Notes under the pieces: generated by a model
Seen by the model: only the letters and a program-made list of their open reading frames with translations
Told to the model about the DNA's origin: nothing
Databases searched by the model: none
Part shown: positions 7,548-14,451 of the stretch, piece after piece
How the letters are laid out: each line of letters opens with the position of its first letter
Position numbering within the stretch: the stretch's first letter is position 1
From: Pseudomonas ceruminis
GTDB taxonomy: Bacteria > Pseudomonadota > Gammaproteobacteria > Pseudomonadales > Pseudomonadaceae
Assembly: GCF_021602025.1 (NCBI RefSeq)
Contig: NZ_BQHW01000018.1
Coordinates: forward strand, 62,001 to 126,000
Direction: 5' to 3'
Length of the DNA stretch: 64,000 bases
Made by a program: the position numbers and the translations under genes

Positions 7548-7952
7548 ATGATCAGACTGACAAAACTGGCCATCTTCGCCATCGCGGCATTCGGCGCTTG
7601 CAGTGCCTCTGCTGTCGAGCTTGTGCTTTCTTCCAATGCCAATGAAATCCCTCAGGACCTGGTCAAGGAGACGATTTCATCCCACTTGCCAGAGCAGATT
7701 GTGAAGTTGGATGGCGGCTACAAGCTTTACGCCTACCTGGAAACGGCCGACTATCAACCAGGTGAGCGGCTTTTCAGCTATTCGGTGCAGCTCCACAAGC
7801 GCGTGGTGGAGGCTGGCACAGGCAAGGTCTACTGGGTTAGCACAGGCGGCGTCAGGGGCCACGGTGTAGCCGTTTCTCAGGATACGATCCTCGGCAACCT
7901 AGGAAGTGACCTCGTGGCTGGCGCCAGTTCATTCAAGCTCGATCAGATGTAA
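7548..7952 (+). CDS. Exported hypothetical protein (134 aa)
   Basis: The first 22 residues form a classic Sec signal peptide (basic MIRLTK, hydrophobic core, ASA cleavage box before VEL). The mature 112-residue protein has no cysteine and alternates beta-like segments, consistent with a periplasmic beta protein. It lies ten bases after the preceding gene and ends at a terminator. No family is recognised. Confidence 0.6.
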   Translation: MIRLTKLAIFAIAAFGACSASAVELVLSSNANEIPQDLVKETISSHLPEQIVKLDGGYKLYAYLETADYQPGERLFSYSVQLHKRVVEAGTGKVYWVSTGGVRGHGVAVSQDTILGNLGSDLVAGASSFKLDQM

Positions 7953-7984
7953 TGCCAGGTGTAGGTTCACAAAATAGATGACAT

Positions 7985-8023
7985 ACCAGGCCCCGTTTTG
8001 ATCGGCGCCTGGTCATTTTTTTT
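7985..8023 (+). terminator. Intrinsic terminator
   Basis: ACCAGGC/GCCTGGT stem with a long loop, followed by eight Ts. The next 210 bases hold no convincing gene, only element 1 copy e. Confidence 0.7.
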
Positions 8024-8237
8024 GTGAAGCGGGGCGGCGTTTCACAGAAAAGTTCACTCCTACCCATCGGCCACAGCTGTTGACCATCCTTGCAAGAGCC
8101 TGGGTGCCCATGCGCTTCCACTGCCGGCCGTATCAGCAGTACTCCAGCTGCACCCCGAAAATAGGTCATCCGTAGGGGAAACCCTGGCAGCTCATTCTTT
8201 CAGCGTGACAATTAAATCCAAGGCGATACTATGCGTG

Positions 8238-8257
8238 TACGCGTACGCGTTATGTAT
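8238..8257 (+). promoter_or_regulatory. Upstream element 1 copy e
   Basis: TACGCGTACGCGTTATGTAT, nearly identical to copy a, 39 bases before the ATG at 8297. An additional GCGTGTAC just upstream extends the alternating pyrimidine-purine tract. Confidence 0.6.
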
Positions 8258-8296
8258 CAAATATGCCTATTGATGCTGTCAGCGTTGGAGCCCGAT

Positions 8297-9091
8297 ATGA
8301 CTGCGAAACGACCATTGCTTTTGTCTCTGTCAGGGGTGCTCTCACTGTCCCTGGTCTCAGCCGACTCGTTCAGTTTAAATCTTGTGCCAGACCCTCCTTC
8401 GAGCGAACTGCCTACGTACCTGGCTGCATCCGCGGGGGCCCTTTTCCTCCTCGGTGCTTGGTACTGGTTCAACCGGTCCAGAACCACGGCACAAGTGGCA
8501 GAACTGCGGATCCAGCGCCAGCTTCAGGCGCTTGAGAAACTGGAGACCCAGGTTGGCCGAGCGGAACAAGTACTGTCCTTGAAGTGTGAATACATGACGC
8601 ACCAGGTGCGCACTGAGCTTCAAGATGCCCTGTACGCCATCACTACAGACACCATCCGGAACATGGGTGGGCTGCGCCGGCGGGAACTCATGACCGACAA
8701 GCAGTTCCGCAAATTGATGGCGCGGTCTGATGAGTTTTTCAAAAGCCTGGAGAAAGCGCAGGCCAGTGAGGTCACGATAAATCTGGACGATGATGTGCCA
8801 CTACTCATGCCAGATCGGGGCAATCCTCTACCAAAGCCGGTACCTCAAAAGCGTCCTGATGCCCCCCTGACACTTCAAGCTCCTACGGCAACTGCGGCAG
8901 CGAGTATCCCGATTCCGGTGAAGCCGCGGCCGAAGGGCGCCAATGCTGACGCAGGGGAGTCGGATGGGGTGCCGGCACTGGCGGTTACGTCAGCTCTCGT
9001 TCTGGGTGGTGGTCTGCTCTCCAGCAATGGGCTGTTCCTGGGTGATGATGATGCCCAAGAGTCAGATCAGAACGACTCCCTGGATGATTGA
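8297..9091 (+). CDS. Membrane-anchored coiled-coil protein (264 aa)
   Basis: The ATG at 8297 is chosen because TTGGAGCCCGAT precedes it and earlier in-frame starts lie in element 1. Residues 5-22 are a signal-like segment and residues 40-58 a transmembrane helix. A heptad-rich coiled coil follows (about 65-110). The C-terminal half is Pro/Ala-rich with a final hydrophobic-acidic tail. The architecture suggests an inner-membrane structural or tethering protein. No family is recognised. Confidence 0.55.
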   Translation: MTAKRPLLLSLSGVLSLSLVSADSFSLNLVPDPPSSELPTYLAASAGALFLLGAWYWFNRSRTTAQVAELRIQRQLQALEKLETQVGRAEQVLSLKCEYMTHQVRTELQDALYAITTDTIRNMGGLRRRELMTDKQFRKLMARSDEFFKSLEKAQASEVTINLDDDVPLLMPDRGNPLPKPVPQKRPDAPLTLQAPTATAAASIPIPVKPRPKGANADAGESDGVPALAVTSALVLGGGLLSSNGLFLGDDDAQESDQNDSLDD

Positions 9092-9096
9092 GGCTT

Positions 9097-9738
9097 ATGG
9101 ATACCTCCACGTCCGCACCTGGCATCGAAGTATCGGCTGTCAGGCGCATCGCTGACTCCAGCATGCAGGGCATTACCCGGGACAACCGCCCATCGAAGCC
9201 TTCTGATGCCGGCTGGCGCGTTCGACTGATGAAGGATGGGAAGTTTGTCGCCGATCGCCATTTTCGCGACTTGGCCTACCACGGCCGTTCCCGCGCAAAG
9301 CGAGCAGCGCAATGCTATCGCGACGACATGGCCACTGAGCACCAGATCCAGTTCACCCAAACCGTGCACACTGATCTTGCCCTCCAGCGCCATGCAGCAG
9401 GCCTGACTCAGGCAGCTATAGCCTCGATGCTGTCCGTGTCACCCGGGCTGGTATCGAAATGGGAGAAAGGGGGCCATATACCGGCTGCAGCTCGATCGCT
9501 CTTCCAAGCTGCAGTGCAAGGTGAGCTGGTCGGCGACGCACCGAGCCTGGCCGGTGCAGACATCAGGCGCATCAGGGCCGAGGTTCTAGGGTGGACACAA
9601 ACACAACTGGCCGATGCACTGGGATGGGCGTACGCCGCAGTAGGCTATTGGGAAAGAGGGCAGCGGCGGATTCCAGGTTGGGTCCAGGTGTACATGCAGG
9701 CGATCGATGAGGGCCGTGTCAGTGGCAAGCAGTATTGA
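9097..9738 (+). CDS. AP2-like domain plus two XRE-type HTH domains, putative regulator
   Basis: Residues 39-78 (GWRVRLMKDGKFVADRHF and following) resemble the three-strand AP2 DNA-binding fold known from plant factors and bacterial or phage homing proteins. Two Cro/CI-like HTH units follow at about 95-125 (LTQAAIASMLSVSPGLVSKW) and 156-190 (WTQTQLADALGWAYAAVGYW). This fits a sequence-specific DNA-binding protein with three recognition modules. ATG 9097 is used; an in-frame TTG at 9088 is possible. The next gene overlaps by 32 bases. Confidence 0.6.
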   Translation: MDTSTSAPGIEVSAVRRIADSSMQGITRDNRPSKPSDAGWRVRLMKDGKFVADRHFRDLAYHGRSRAKRAAQCYRDDMATEHQIQFTQTVHTDLALQRHAAGLTQAAIASMLSVSPGLVSKWEKGGHIPAAARSLFQAAVQGELVGDAPSLAGADIRRIRAEVLGWTQTQLADALGWAYAAVGYWERGQRRIPGWVQVYMQAIDEGRVSGKQY

Positions 9739-10105
9739 GGTTGGTAGCACTTCAACAATTGACGGAGCGATCAGCCGGTGGCGGCAGGTGAGGCCTTTGC
9801 ACCTTCGCCTCCCGATCGTCTTTTCAGATGGTACTCAATTGGCCCGCTTCGCAGTCGACTGCGGCCAATGCCGGCGTAGTTTGAACGGAGAGTTGGTGAG
9901 GGGGGAGGTCACACCTCAGCCGGGCGATCGCTTCGAGCTGGCTGGGCTTGCTGCCTGTGAGGCATGCGCATCGTTCACTCGATTCACGATCATGTGCACG
10001 GGCTCATCCGGTTCGGTGCAGCTTGAGTGGTCAGCTTTCGGGGAAATGAAGCGGCACGAGGTGCATACAACTTGGAGGACGAGGTTGAAGGCCATTTTCC
10101 GGTAG
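9707..10105 (+). CDS. Hypothetical protein with two CxxC knuckles (132 aa)
   Basis: The ATG at 9707 overlaps the end of the AP2-like regulator gene by 32 bases; a GTG at 9716 is an alternative. CGQC (about residues 52-55) and CEAC (about 84-87) are placed as in a four-cysteine zinc ribbon. The protein is otherwise beta-rich. The long overlap and the convergent terminator downstream suggest it belongs with the regulator. No family is recognised. Confidence 0.5.
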   Translation: MRAVSVASSIEVGSTSTIDGAISRWRQVRPLHLRLPIVFSDGTQLARFAVDCGQCRRSLNGELVRGEVTPQPGDRFELAGLAACEACASFTRFTIMCTGSSGSVQLEWSAFGEMKRHEVHTTWRTRLKAIFR

Positions 10106-10106
10106 G

Positions 10107-10139
10107 CAAAAAAAAGCCCCTACATCGAGTGTAGGGGCA
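10107..10139 (-). terminator. Intrinsic terminator for the minus-strand ParB-like gene
   Basis: The stem GCCCCTACA/TGTAGGGGC is preceded on the plus strand by eight As, giving a T run on the minus strand. Confidence 0.75.
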
Positions 10140-10154
10140 GCCTGGAAGGCATGG

Positions 10155-11141
10155 TTATTCCTCAGTGTCTTTGAGGTCGAGCTGTTGCTCAGTAGACGGG
10201 TTCACGTTCAGTTTTTCCTCTTCCTCTTCCGCCAGGCGGAATTGCTGCAGGATCTCCTCAAGCTTCTGTTGATTCTCCGGGCTCAACTGCGAATAGCCCT
10301 TATCCTGTCTAATGTTTTCGATGGCTGTTTTCATCGTTGGAGCTGCTTGGGTAATTGCCTTCTTGATGACCTTGCCTGGAACAAACCTTGGCCTGAGCTT
10401 TTCGGTTTTGCCGCCTGCAGCAGCTGAGCGGGCAAGGCCTTGCTCGATCACTTGCAGAGCTTTGGGGCCATGCTCTTGAAGGATCTGAACAGCCAGCGTG
10501 AAGGAAACCACTCCGTCGCGGACGTAGTTCCTGATCTCGATAGGTCCGTTGATCATCAAGAGGTAGTCCGAAACCTGGGCGGGCCAGAGATTCAGTTTTT
10601 TGGCGATCGCGGAATGGTCATCGGGATGGAAGCGGGTCATGCGTTTGCAAACAACTGCTGTTGCATATGGGCTAAGCGGTGAACCATTGTTGCTGAGCAC
10701 AAGGTCTGCAGTCATGTCCTCTTCGGAACAATCATCTGCAGCAATGATGCAAGGGACGGTCGGGATGCTTTCACCTTCGGCGACCAATTCCATCGTGGCT
10801 TCAAGACGCTGATGGCCACGCTTCAGACAAATTGACTGCTCTCCATTCTCATCGCGACGGATGATGACCGAGAGAGCCGAGTCTTTCTTGAATCCGTTGT
10901 CCTTGATGGATTGCTTCAGTTTCTGAACGTTGGCCAAGTAGTCAGCATTTCGCTCTCTTACGTTGTACCCCGGGATGACCTGGATAGTACCTGGCGCTAT
11001 GTTCCAGAGGTCGCCTGCGGTGAACCGCTTCTTGCCATCACCCTTTTCCATCGCTTTTTTGATGTTGCCAGTGGTGATGATCATGCGGAAATCCAGATCC
11101 AACTGGTGTTCGCTGCTGCTGTTTTCGACGGTTGTGGTCAT
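10155..11141 (-). CDS. ParB/RepB/Spo0J-family protein
   Basis: The 328-residue protein has a ParB N-terminal domain with the CTPase-type box as GHQRLEAT (residues 109-116, in place of the usual GERRxRA). A helix-turn-helix follows at about 176-197 (AIAKKLNLWPAQVSDYLL). The C-terminal 100 residues are charged and Glu-rich, likely for dimerisation. ParB proteins bind centromere-like sites in plasmid partitioning, or act as nucleoid-type regulators. No ParA ATPase gene lies next to it in the window, so it may be an orphan. GGAGGGC precedes the ATG. Element 1 copy f, facing this gene, lies 128 bases upstream. Confidence 0.8.
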   Translation of the reverse strand: MTTTVENSSSEHQLDLDFRMIITTGNIKKAMEKGDGKKRFTAGDLWNIAPGTIQVIPGYNVRERNADYLANVQKLKQSIKDNGFKKDSALSVIIRRDENGEQSICLKRGHQRLEATMELVAEGESIPTVPCIIAADDCSEEDMTADLVLSNNGSPLSPYATAVVCKRMTRFHPDDHSAIAKKLNLWPAQVSDYLLMINGPIEIRNYVRDGVVSFTLAVQILQEHGPKALQVIEQGLARSAAAGGKTEKLRPRFVPGKVIKKAITQAAPTMKTAIENIRQDKGYSQLSPENQQKLEEILQQFRLAEEEEEKLNVNPSTEQQLDLKDTEE

Positions 11142-11268
11142 GGCGGTGCCCTCCTGAAGGGTCAGAAATCGTTGAACTTGCTAAGAGAGATGACTGACAC
11201 CTGCGCATAACCCAGATTTGCCGACACCAGCCATTCGGACAGGGTATCTATCTGTCCGGCGCGGCAAT

Positions 11269-11290
11269 ATTACATAACGCGTACGCATAC
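11269..11290 (-). promoter_or_regulatory. Upstream element 1 copy f (minus strand)
   Basis: Read on the minus strand this is GTATGCGTACGCGTTATGTA, identical in its core to copy a, and it points to the ParB-like gene. Confidence 0.6.
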
Positions 11291-11293
11291 GCG

Positions 11294-12106
11294 CTAGGTA
11301 TTATTTAGTGTATTTTGTCCTTCGACTACCCAGATTGTCGAGCGCTGCCCAGCATCGAGGTGCCCCGAGGCAGTGACTCCGTCGACGAGGGATAGCTTGA
11401 TGCCGACTGAGCTGCGGACGGCTGCTTCCAGTTGGTCAAAGCCGGGCTCAGCCTGGTAGGGTGACATGGCCACCGCGATTGCCCCCGTCACCATCAACAA
11501 CTCGCAACCAGCACTACGGGTGTTTGCTCCGACGCGTGTAATAGTCAGGTCTCGAATTCCACCATCGGTAATCGCGAGCCCCAGAGCTTCAGGACCTTGC
11601 TCGATGACGCACAGAGCCGCAGTGACCAAGCCTCCCAGTTCAGCGGTTGACCGGCTAGCGTCGACCGAAATGATTTTCCGGAATGTAGCGGTGAACCCTG
11701 GCCAGGTGTCAGGAGGGGACATCTTCCCGTGTTTTGATGACCAGACTGGATGATGGCTGACCAAGACCCTTGTCACGTCATGGTCGAGGCTGTCCGCAAA
11801 CGACCAGTGCTGGTCGGCGCCCTCACGAACCTTCGCAACTTGCCACTGGGAGCGGAACGCCCACAGCTCAAGGGAGGACGATTCGTCGATCTGGTAGAAA
11901 TCACATTTGCTTTGAGCGTGGGTCAGCGCTGGCGCCATCACGGCATCACCATGCCATTCGAACTGATCGAGGTTTTTCAGTCTCTGATTCCCGTGCCAAT
12001 ACGAAAGCTCGACAGTGACCTGGGAGAACCACTTAACCGCTGAGGTGCTGCCGGCCGGCAGGTGGGCGGGAGAAGAAATGCCTTGCTGGGGCTGGCTCGT
12101 GAGCAT
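11294..12106 (-). CDS. Hypothetical protein (270 aa)
   Basis: The ATG at 12106 has AAGGATCAACC upstream. The protein is soluble, with no signal peptide. Its middle is rich in Trp and His (about residues 45-140), and an Ala/Gly-rich beta-like second half follows. No family is recognised. Its 3' end touches element 1 copy f, which serves the ParB-like gene downstream in the same direction. Confidence 0.55.
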   Translation of the reverse strand: MLTSQPQQGISSPAHLPAGSTSAVKWFSQVTVELSYWHGNQRLKNLDQFEWHGDAVMAPALTHAQSKCDFYQIDESSSLELWAFRSQWQVAKVREGADQHWSFADSLDHDVTRVLVSHHPVWSSKHGKMSPPDTWPGFTATFRKIISVDASRSTAELGGLVTAALCVIEQGPEALGLAITDGGIRDLTITRVGANTRSAGCELLMVTGAIAVAMSPYQAEPGFDQLEAAVRSSVGIKLSLVDGVTASGHLDAGQRSTIWVVEGQNTLNNT

Positions 12107-12134
12107 GGTTGATCCTTCATGGTTTTAGCGCGTG

Positions 12135-12158
12135 AATAATACATGAACACATACGCCG
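12135..12158 (-). promoter_or_regulatory. Upstream element 1 copy g (minus strand, divergent)
   Basis: On the minus strand this reads GGCGTATGTGTTCATGTATT, a weaker match, ending 28 bases before the ATG at 12106. Confidence 0.5.
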
Positions 12159-12193
12159 TCTGTATCTAAAAGCAATAACTGCATTTGATCGAC

Positions 12194-12221
12194 GAAAAAA
12201 AACCGCCTCGAAAGGCGGTTT
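12194..12221 (-). terminator. Intrinsic terminator (minus strand)
   Basis: AACCGCCTCGAAAGGCGGTT hairpin with an A run on the plus strand, placed after the gene 12230-12643. Confidence 0.8.
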
Positions 12222-12229
12222 GGGTGTGT

Positions 12230-12643
12230 TCAGCTTGTAGCAGCGGGTGCTGCTGGCGGTGGCAAGAGCTCCTCAACGGTTGCCCCCGCCAGAGCAGCTT
12301 TCACCATGCTGTTGATGACGTCGGCGGTAGTGCCTGGCTCTGCTCGTTGGATGCAGGTGCTGTATGAGAACAGCAGTTGCTCACCGATCAGGGGGATGCC
12401 GTTCTCGACGGGTTCTTTCTCGTGATCGAAGGTCCCGCAACCATCACCGATCTTCAGCTTAAGGGCTGCAGAGTTTGCACAATAGGCCGGGTCGCAGATG
12501 CCGCGAACGTCAAAGCGGATGCAGAAAGCTTCTGCAAATGCGCGGATTCTCGGCGGTACGTTGTAGCTCTGGAAGGCCTCCTCGAAGAAGCCTGGGCGCA
12601 CAGCTGGGAGCCGTGAGGTGCAGTCGAGGGAAGTAGTGGTCAT
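12230..12643 (-). CDS. Hypothetical protein (137 aa)
   Basis: The ATG at 12643 follows CCAGGAGATGACTC on the minus strand. The product has five cysteines clustered in residues 41-70 plus one more, and a Pro/Ala-rich end. No signal peptide is visible, so a metal site is more likely than disulfides. It lies downstream of the M50 protease gene in the same direction with a 60-base gap. No family is recognised. Confidence 0.55.
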   Translation of the reverse strand: MTTTSLDCTSRLPAVRPGFFEEAFQSYNVPPRIRAFAEAFCIRFDVRGICDPAYCANSAALKLKIGDGCGTFDHEKEPVENGIPLIGEQLLFSYSTCIQRAEPGTTADVINSMVKAALAGATVEELLPPPAAPAATS

Positions 12644-12702
12644 GAGTCATCTCCTGGTGGGTTGAACTTGCACCAGGAGATGAAGAGCAGAGTTCTGTAA
12701 TT

Positions 12703-13254
12703 CTAGAGGGCGAGGGTGATAGCAATTATGGTCGCCAACCCTACGCCCATGAGGAGCCGCCTGTTCCTGTCATCAAAGTAGATACCGCGGCGGTTCAAGA
12801 AATACTCGACGATCGTCCACCCGTCCATTGGAGGCAGGGGGATGATGTTAGTCGCCGCCAGGAGGATCGAGCCCTGGGCCGCGACAAGCGTCGGCCAGTT
12901 CGGCGTGACGTAGTTAATCCCGAAGAACAGCAGGCCGGTCGCCAGTGAGATGAGAGGGCCGCCCGCAGCGATGATCGCCCGGCGGTCTGAGGGCGCCTTT
13001 TCATAGTCGGAGCTGACCACATATGCCCACAGCGGAATCAGACCAATTTCATGAATGATCCCGGATTTTCGGAACGAGAAAAGCTTGTATCCACCAATAA
13101 TGAGTTTGTCTGGCTTGATACCAAACCGCTGCATCGGTATTAGATGCCCGGCTTCGTGGATCAAGAGCAAGAACACCAGCATCAGCCAAATGACGAAAAA
13201 GGCGATGGCGAACATCCCGATGGTTACCAGTGCGTCAGGCAGCATGGTTTTCAT
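12703..13254 (-). CDS. M50-family (site-2-protease-like) membrane metalloprotease
   Basis: The 183-residue protein has the zinc-binding HEAGH motif at residues 33-37 inside the first transmembrane region. The second M50 motif, NIIPLPPMDG, is at residues 136-145. Three or four hydrophobic helices frame them, the minimal S2P core. Such proteases cut substrates inside the membrane, often anti-sigma factors or spore/pilus regulators. No PDZ or CBS domain is present. It is divergent from 13409, with a perfect 16-bp palindrome between. The substrate is unknown. Confidence 0.8.
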   Translation of the reverse strand: MKTMLPDALVTIGMFAIAFFVIWLMLVFLLLIHEAGHLIPMQRFGIKPDKLIIGGYKLFSFRKSGIIHEIGLIPLWAYVVSSDYEKAPSDRRAIIAAGGPLISLATGLLFFGINYVTPNWPTLVAAQGSILLAATNIIPLPPMDGWTIVEYFLNRRGIYFDDRNRRLLMGVGLATIIAITLAL

Positions 13255-13332
13255 TCCTAGAACATGATGCAGTAATTCTTTAGCAAAGCTTCAAAACCTT
13301 CAAGTCAATATCCGGATATTTGTCCTGGCCTG

Positions 13333-13348
13333 TGTACTGCGCAGTACA
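13333..13348. promoter_or_regulatory. Perfect 16-bp palindrome between divergent genes, likely operator
   Basis: TGTACTGCGCAGTACA is a perfect inverted repeat located 78 bases upstream of the protease start and 60 bases upstream of the ATG at 13409. An element 2-like string (GTGTGCGTCATTAC) follows at 13365-13378. Confidence 0.5.
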
Positions 13349-13408
13349 ACTACAATACAGGTCCGTGTGCGTCATTACAGATAGTTATGAAACTACTGTG
13401 GTGAACGT

Positions 13409-13657
13409 ATGAATACCTGTTTTCAGCTTGCGGCTTACGCTCGATCTCAATGGGCGTTAGCCGTACTACTCATGAAATCGCCGGAAACCACTCAACTAGC
13501 AGCCAATGCATTTCAAGATGCAAAGGATGCTGCCTGGGGATATGGCTGGGGGGCGTCTGAAACCCCTCATGCACTCCTGTCTGATATCCCGGAACTCTTA
13601 AACGCTTTCAATGAAGGCAAAACTGCGCTTCAGCAAGATATGAAGCTCGCTGGCTAA
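13409..13657 (+). CDS. Hypothetical protein (82 aa)
   Basis: The small soluble, helix-rich protein contains a Trp/Gly-rich turn (WGYGWGAS) at about residues 43-50. The start is supported by position behind the palindrome and an element 2-like box; the ribosome site is weak. It is followed after 25 bases by 13683 in the same direction. No family is recognised. Confidence 0.5.
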   Translation: MNTCFQLAAYARSQWALAVLLMKSPETTQLAANAFQDAKDAAWGYGWGASETPHALLSDIPELLNAFNEGKTALQQDMKLAG

Positions 13658-13682
13658 CTCTAATTAATCAAGGAAACTAAAC

Positions 13683-14339
13683 ATGAGCGACACCAAAGTA
13701 AGAGTTAATCAACCTGCCGTTGACCTTTACGCTGTTACTCTGAACTGGGTTCAGGAGGATGAAGGTACCTACAGTGATTATGTGCATGCTACCAGCCACG
13801 CTGAAGCCTGCGTCAAAGTAGCTGAGGCTATGGCTGATCAGCGTGGTTACGTTGATGAAAATGAAACGCCTGTGCAAAAGCGAGAATGGATCAATTGTCG
13901 TGCCTGGGACCAGGTAGACTGCCACTTGGTAAAAGAGAGTTTGGAGGCAGATTTGGTCGCTTTGTTTGGCGACGAACTGTTCCCTGATGGAGTTAAGCGC
14001 TCCCTCAACTTGGAAGCCTTGCGTGTGCTGCTCGTTGAGCATCGCAACAGCCTGCTCCCTCCCGCTGAAGTTCCAGCAGTTGAACAGCTGGCCTTCCACT
14101 CCGTTGACTCGGGTTTCTGCCGGGTCTATTACAAACGGCCGAAGGGCACTCTGTGCTGCTTCCAGCTCGATACACGTAACACCTTCAAGCTCTACCACTG
14201 TTCACGTGATGGTGAGCCAGAGCATGCAATCAGTCTCCAGAACAAGGCGGTAATCGCCTTGCCTGAGGACAATGGCTGCTCTCTGGTAACCAGCTTCCGC
14301 GCTTGGTGGGAGCAACAGAACAAGCAGCCTGCTGCCTAA
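13683..14339 (+). CDS. Hypothetical protein (218 aa)
   Basis: The ATG follows CAAGGAAACTAAAC. The protein starts with a beta-rich segment, then a charged helical middle (about 60-130) and a second beta-rich part with cysteines at about 142, 153, 154 and 167. No membrane segment or signal is seen. It ends at a convergent terminator pair shared with the autotransporter gene. No family is recognised. Confidence 0.55.
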   Translation: MSDTKVRVNQPAVDLYAVTLNWVQEDEGTYSDYVHATSHAEACVKVAEAMADQRGYVDENETPVQKREWINCRAWDQVDCHLVKESLEADLVALFGDELFPDGVKRSLNLEALRVLLVEHRNSLLPPAEVPAVEQLAFHSVDSGFCRVYYKRPKGTLCCFQLDTRNTFKLYHCSRDGEPEHAISLQNKAVIALPEDNGCSLVTSFRAWWEQQNKQPAA

Positions 14340-14354
14340 CACCAATGATCCCCG

Positions 14355-14380
14355 GCCACTCTTCGGAGTGGCTTTTTTTT
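14355..14380 (+). terminator. Intrinsic terminator
   Basis: GCCACTCTTCGGAGTGGC with a stable TTCG loop and eight Ts, then GCCTGCCG. Confidence 0.85.
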
Positions 14381-14403
14381 GCCTGCCGATAACCGCCCAC
14401 AAA

Positions 14404-14430
14404 CAAAAACGCCCCACTACTGAGTGGGGC
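14404..14430 (-). terminator. Intrinsic terminator of the autotransporter gene
   Basis: The stem GCCCCACT/AGTGGGGC reads into a T-rich run on the minus strand, 20 bases after the autotransporter stop. Confidence 0.8.
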
Positions 14431-14451
14431 GCTTGGTGTACCAGTTTCCGA

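Noticed and set aside
13255-13408. LexA (SOS) box
   Set aside because: The palindrome TGTACTGCGCAGTACA does not fit the CTG-N10-CAG spacing of a standard LexA site.
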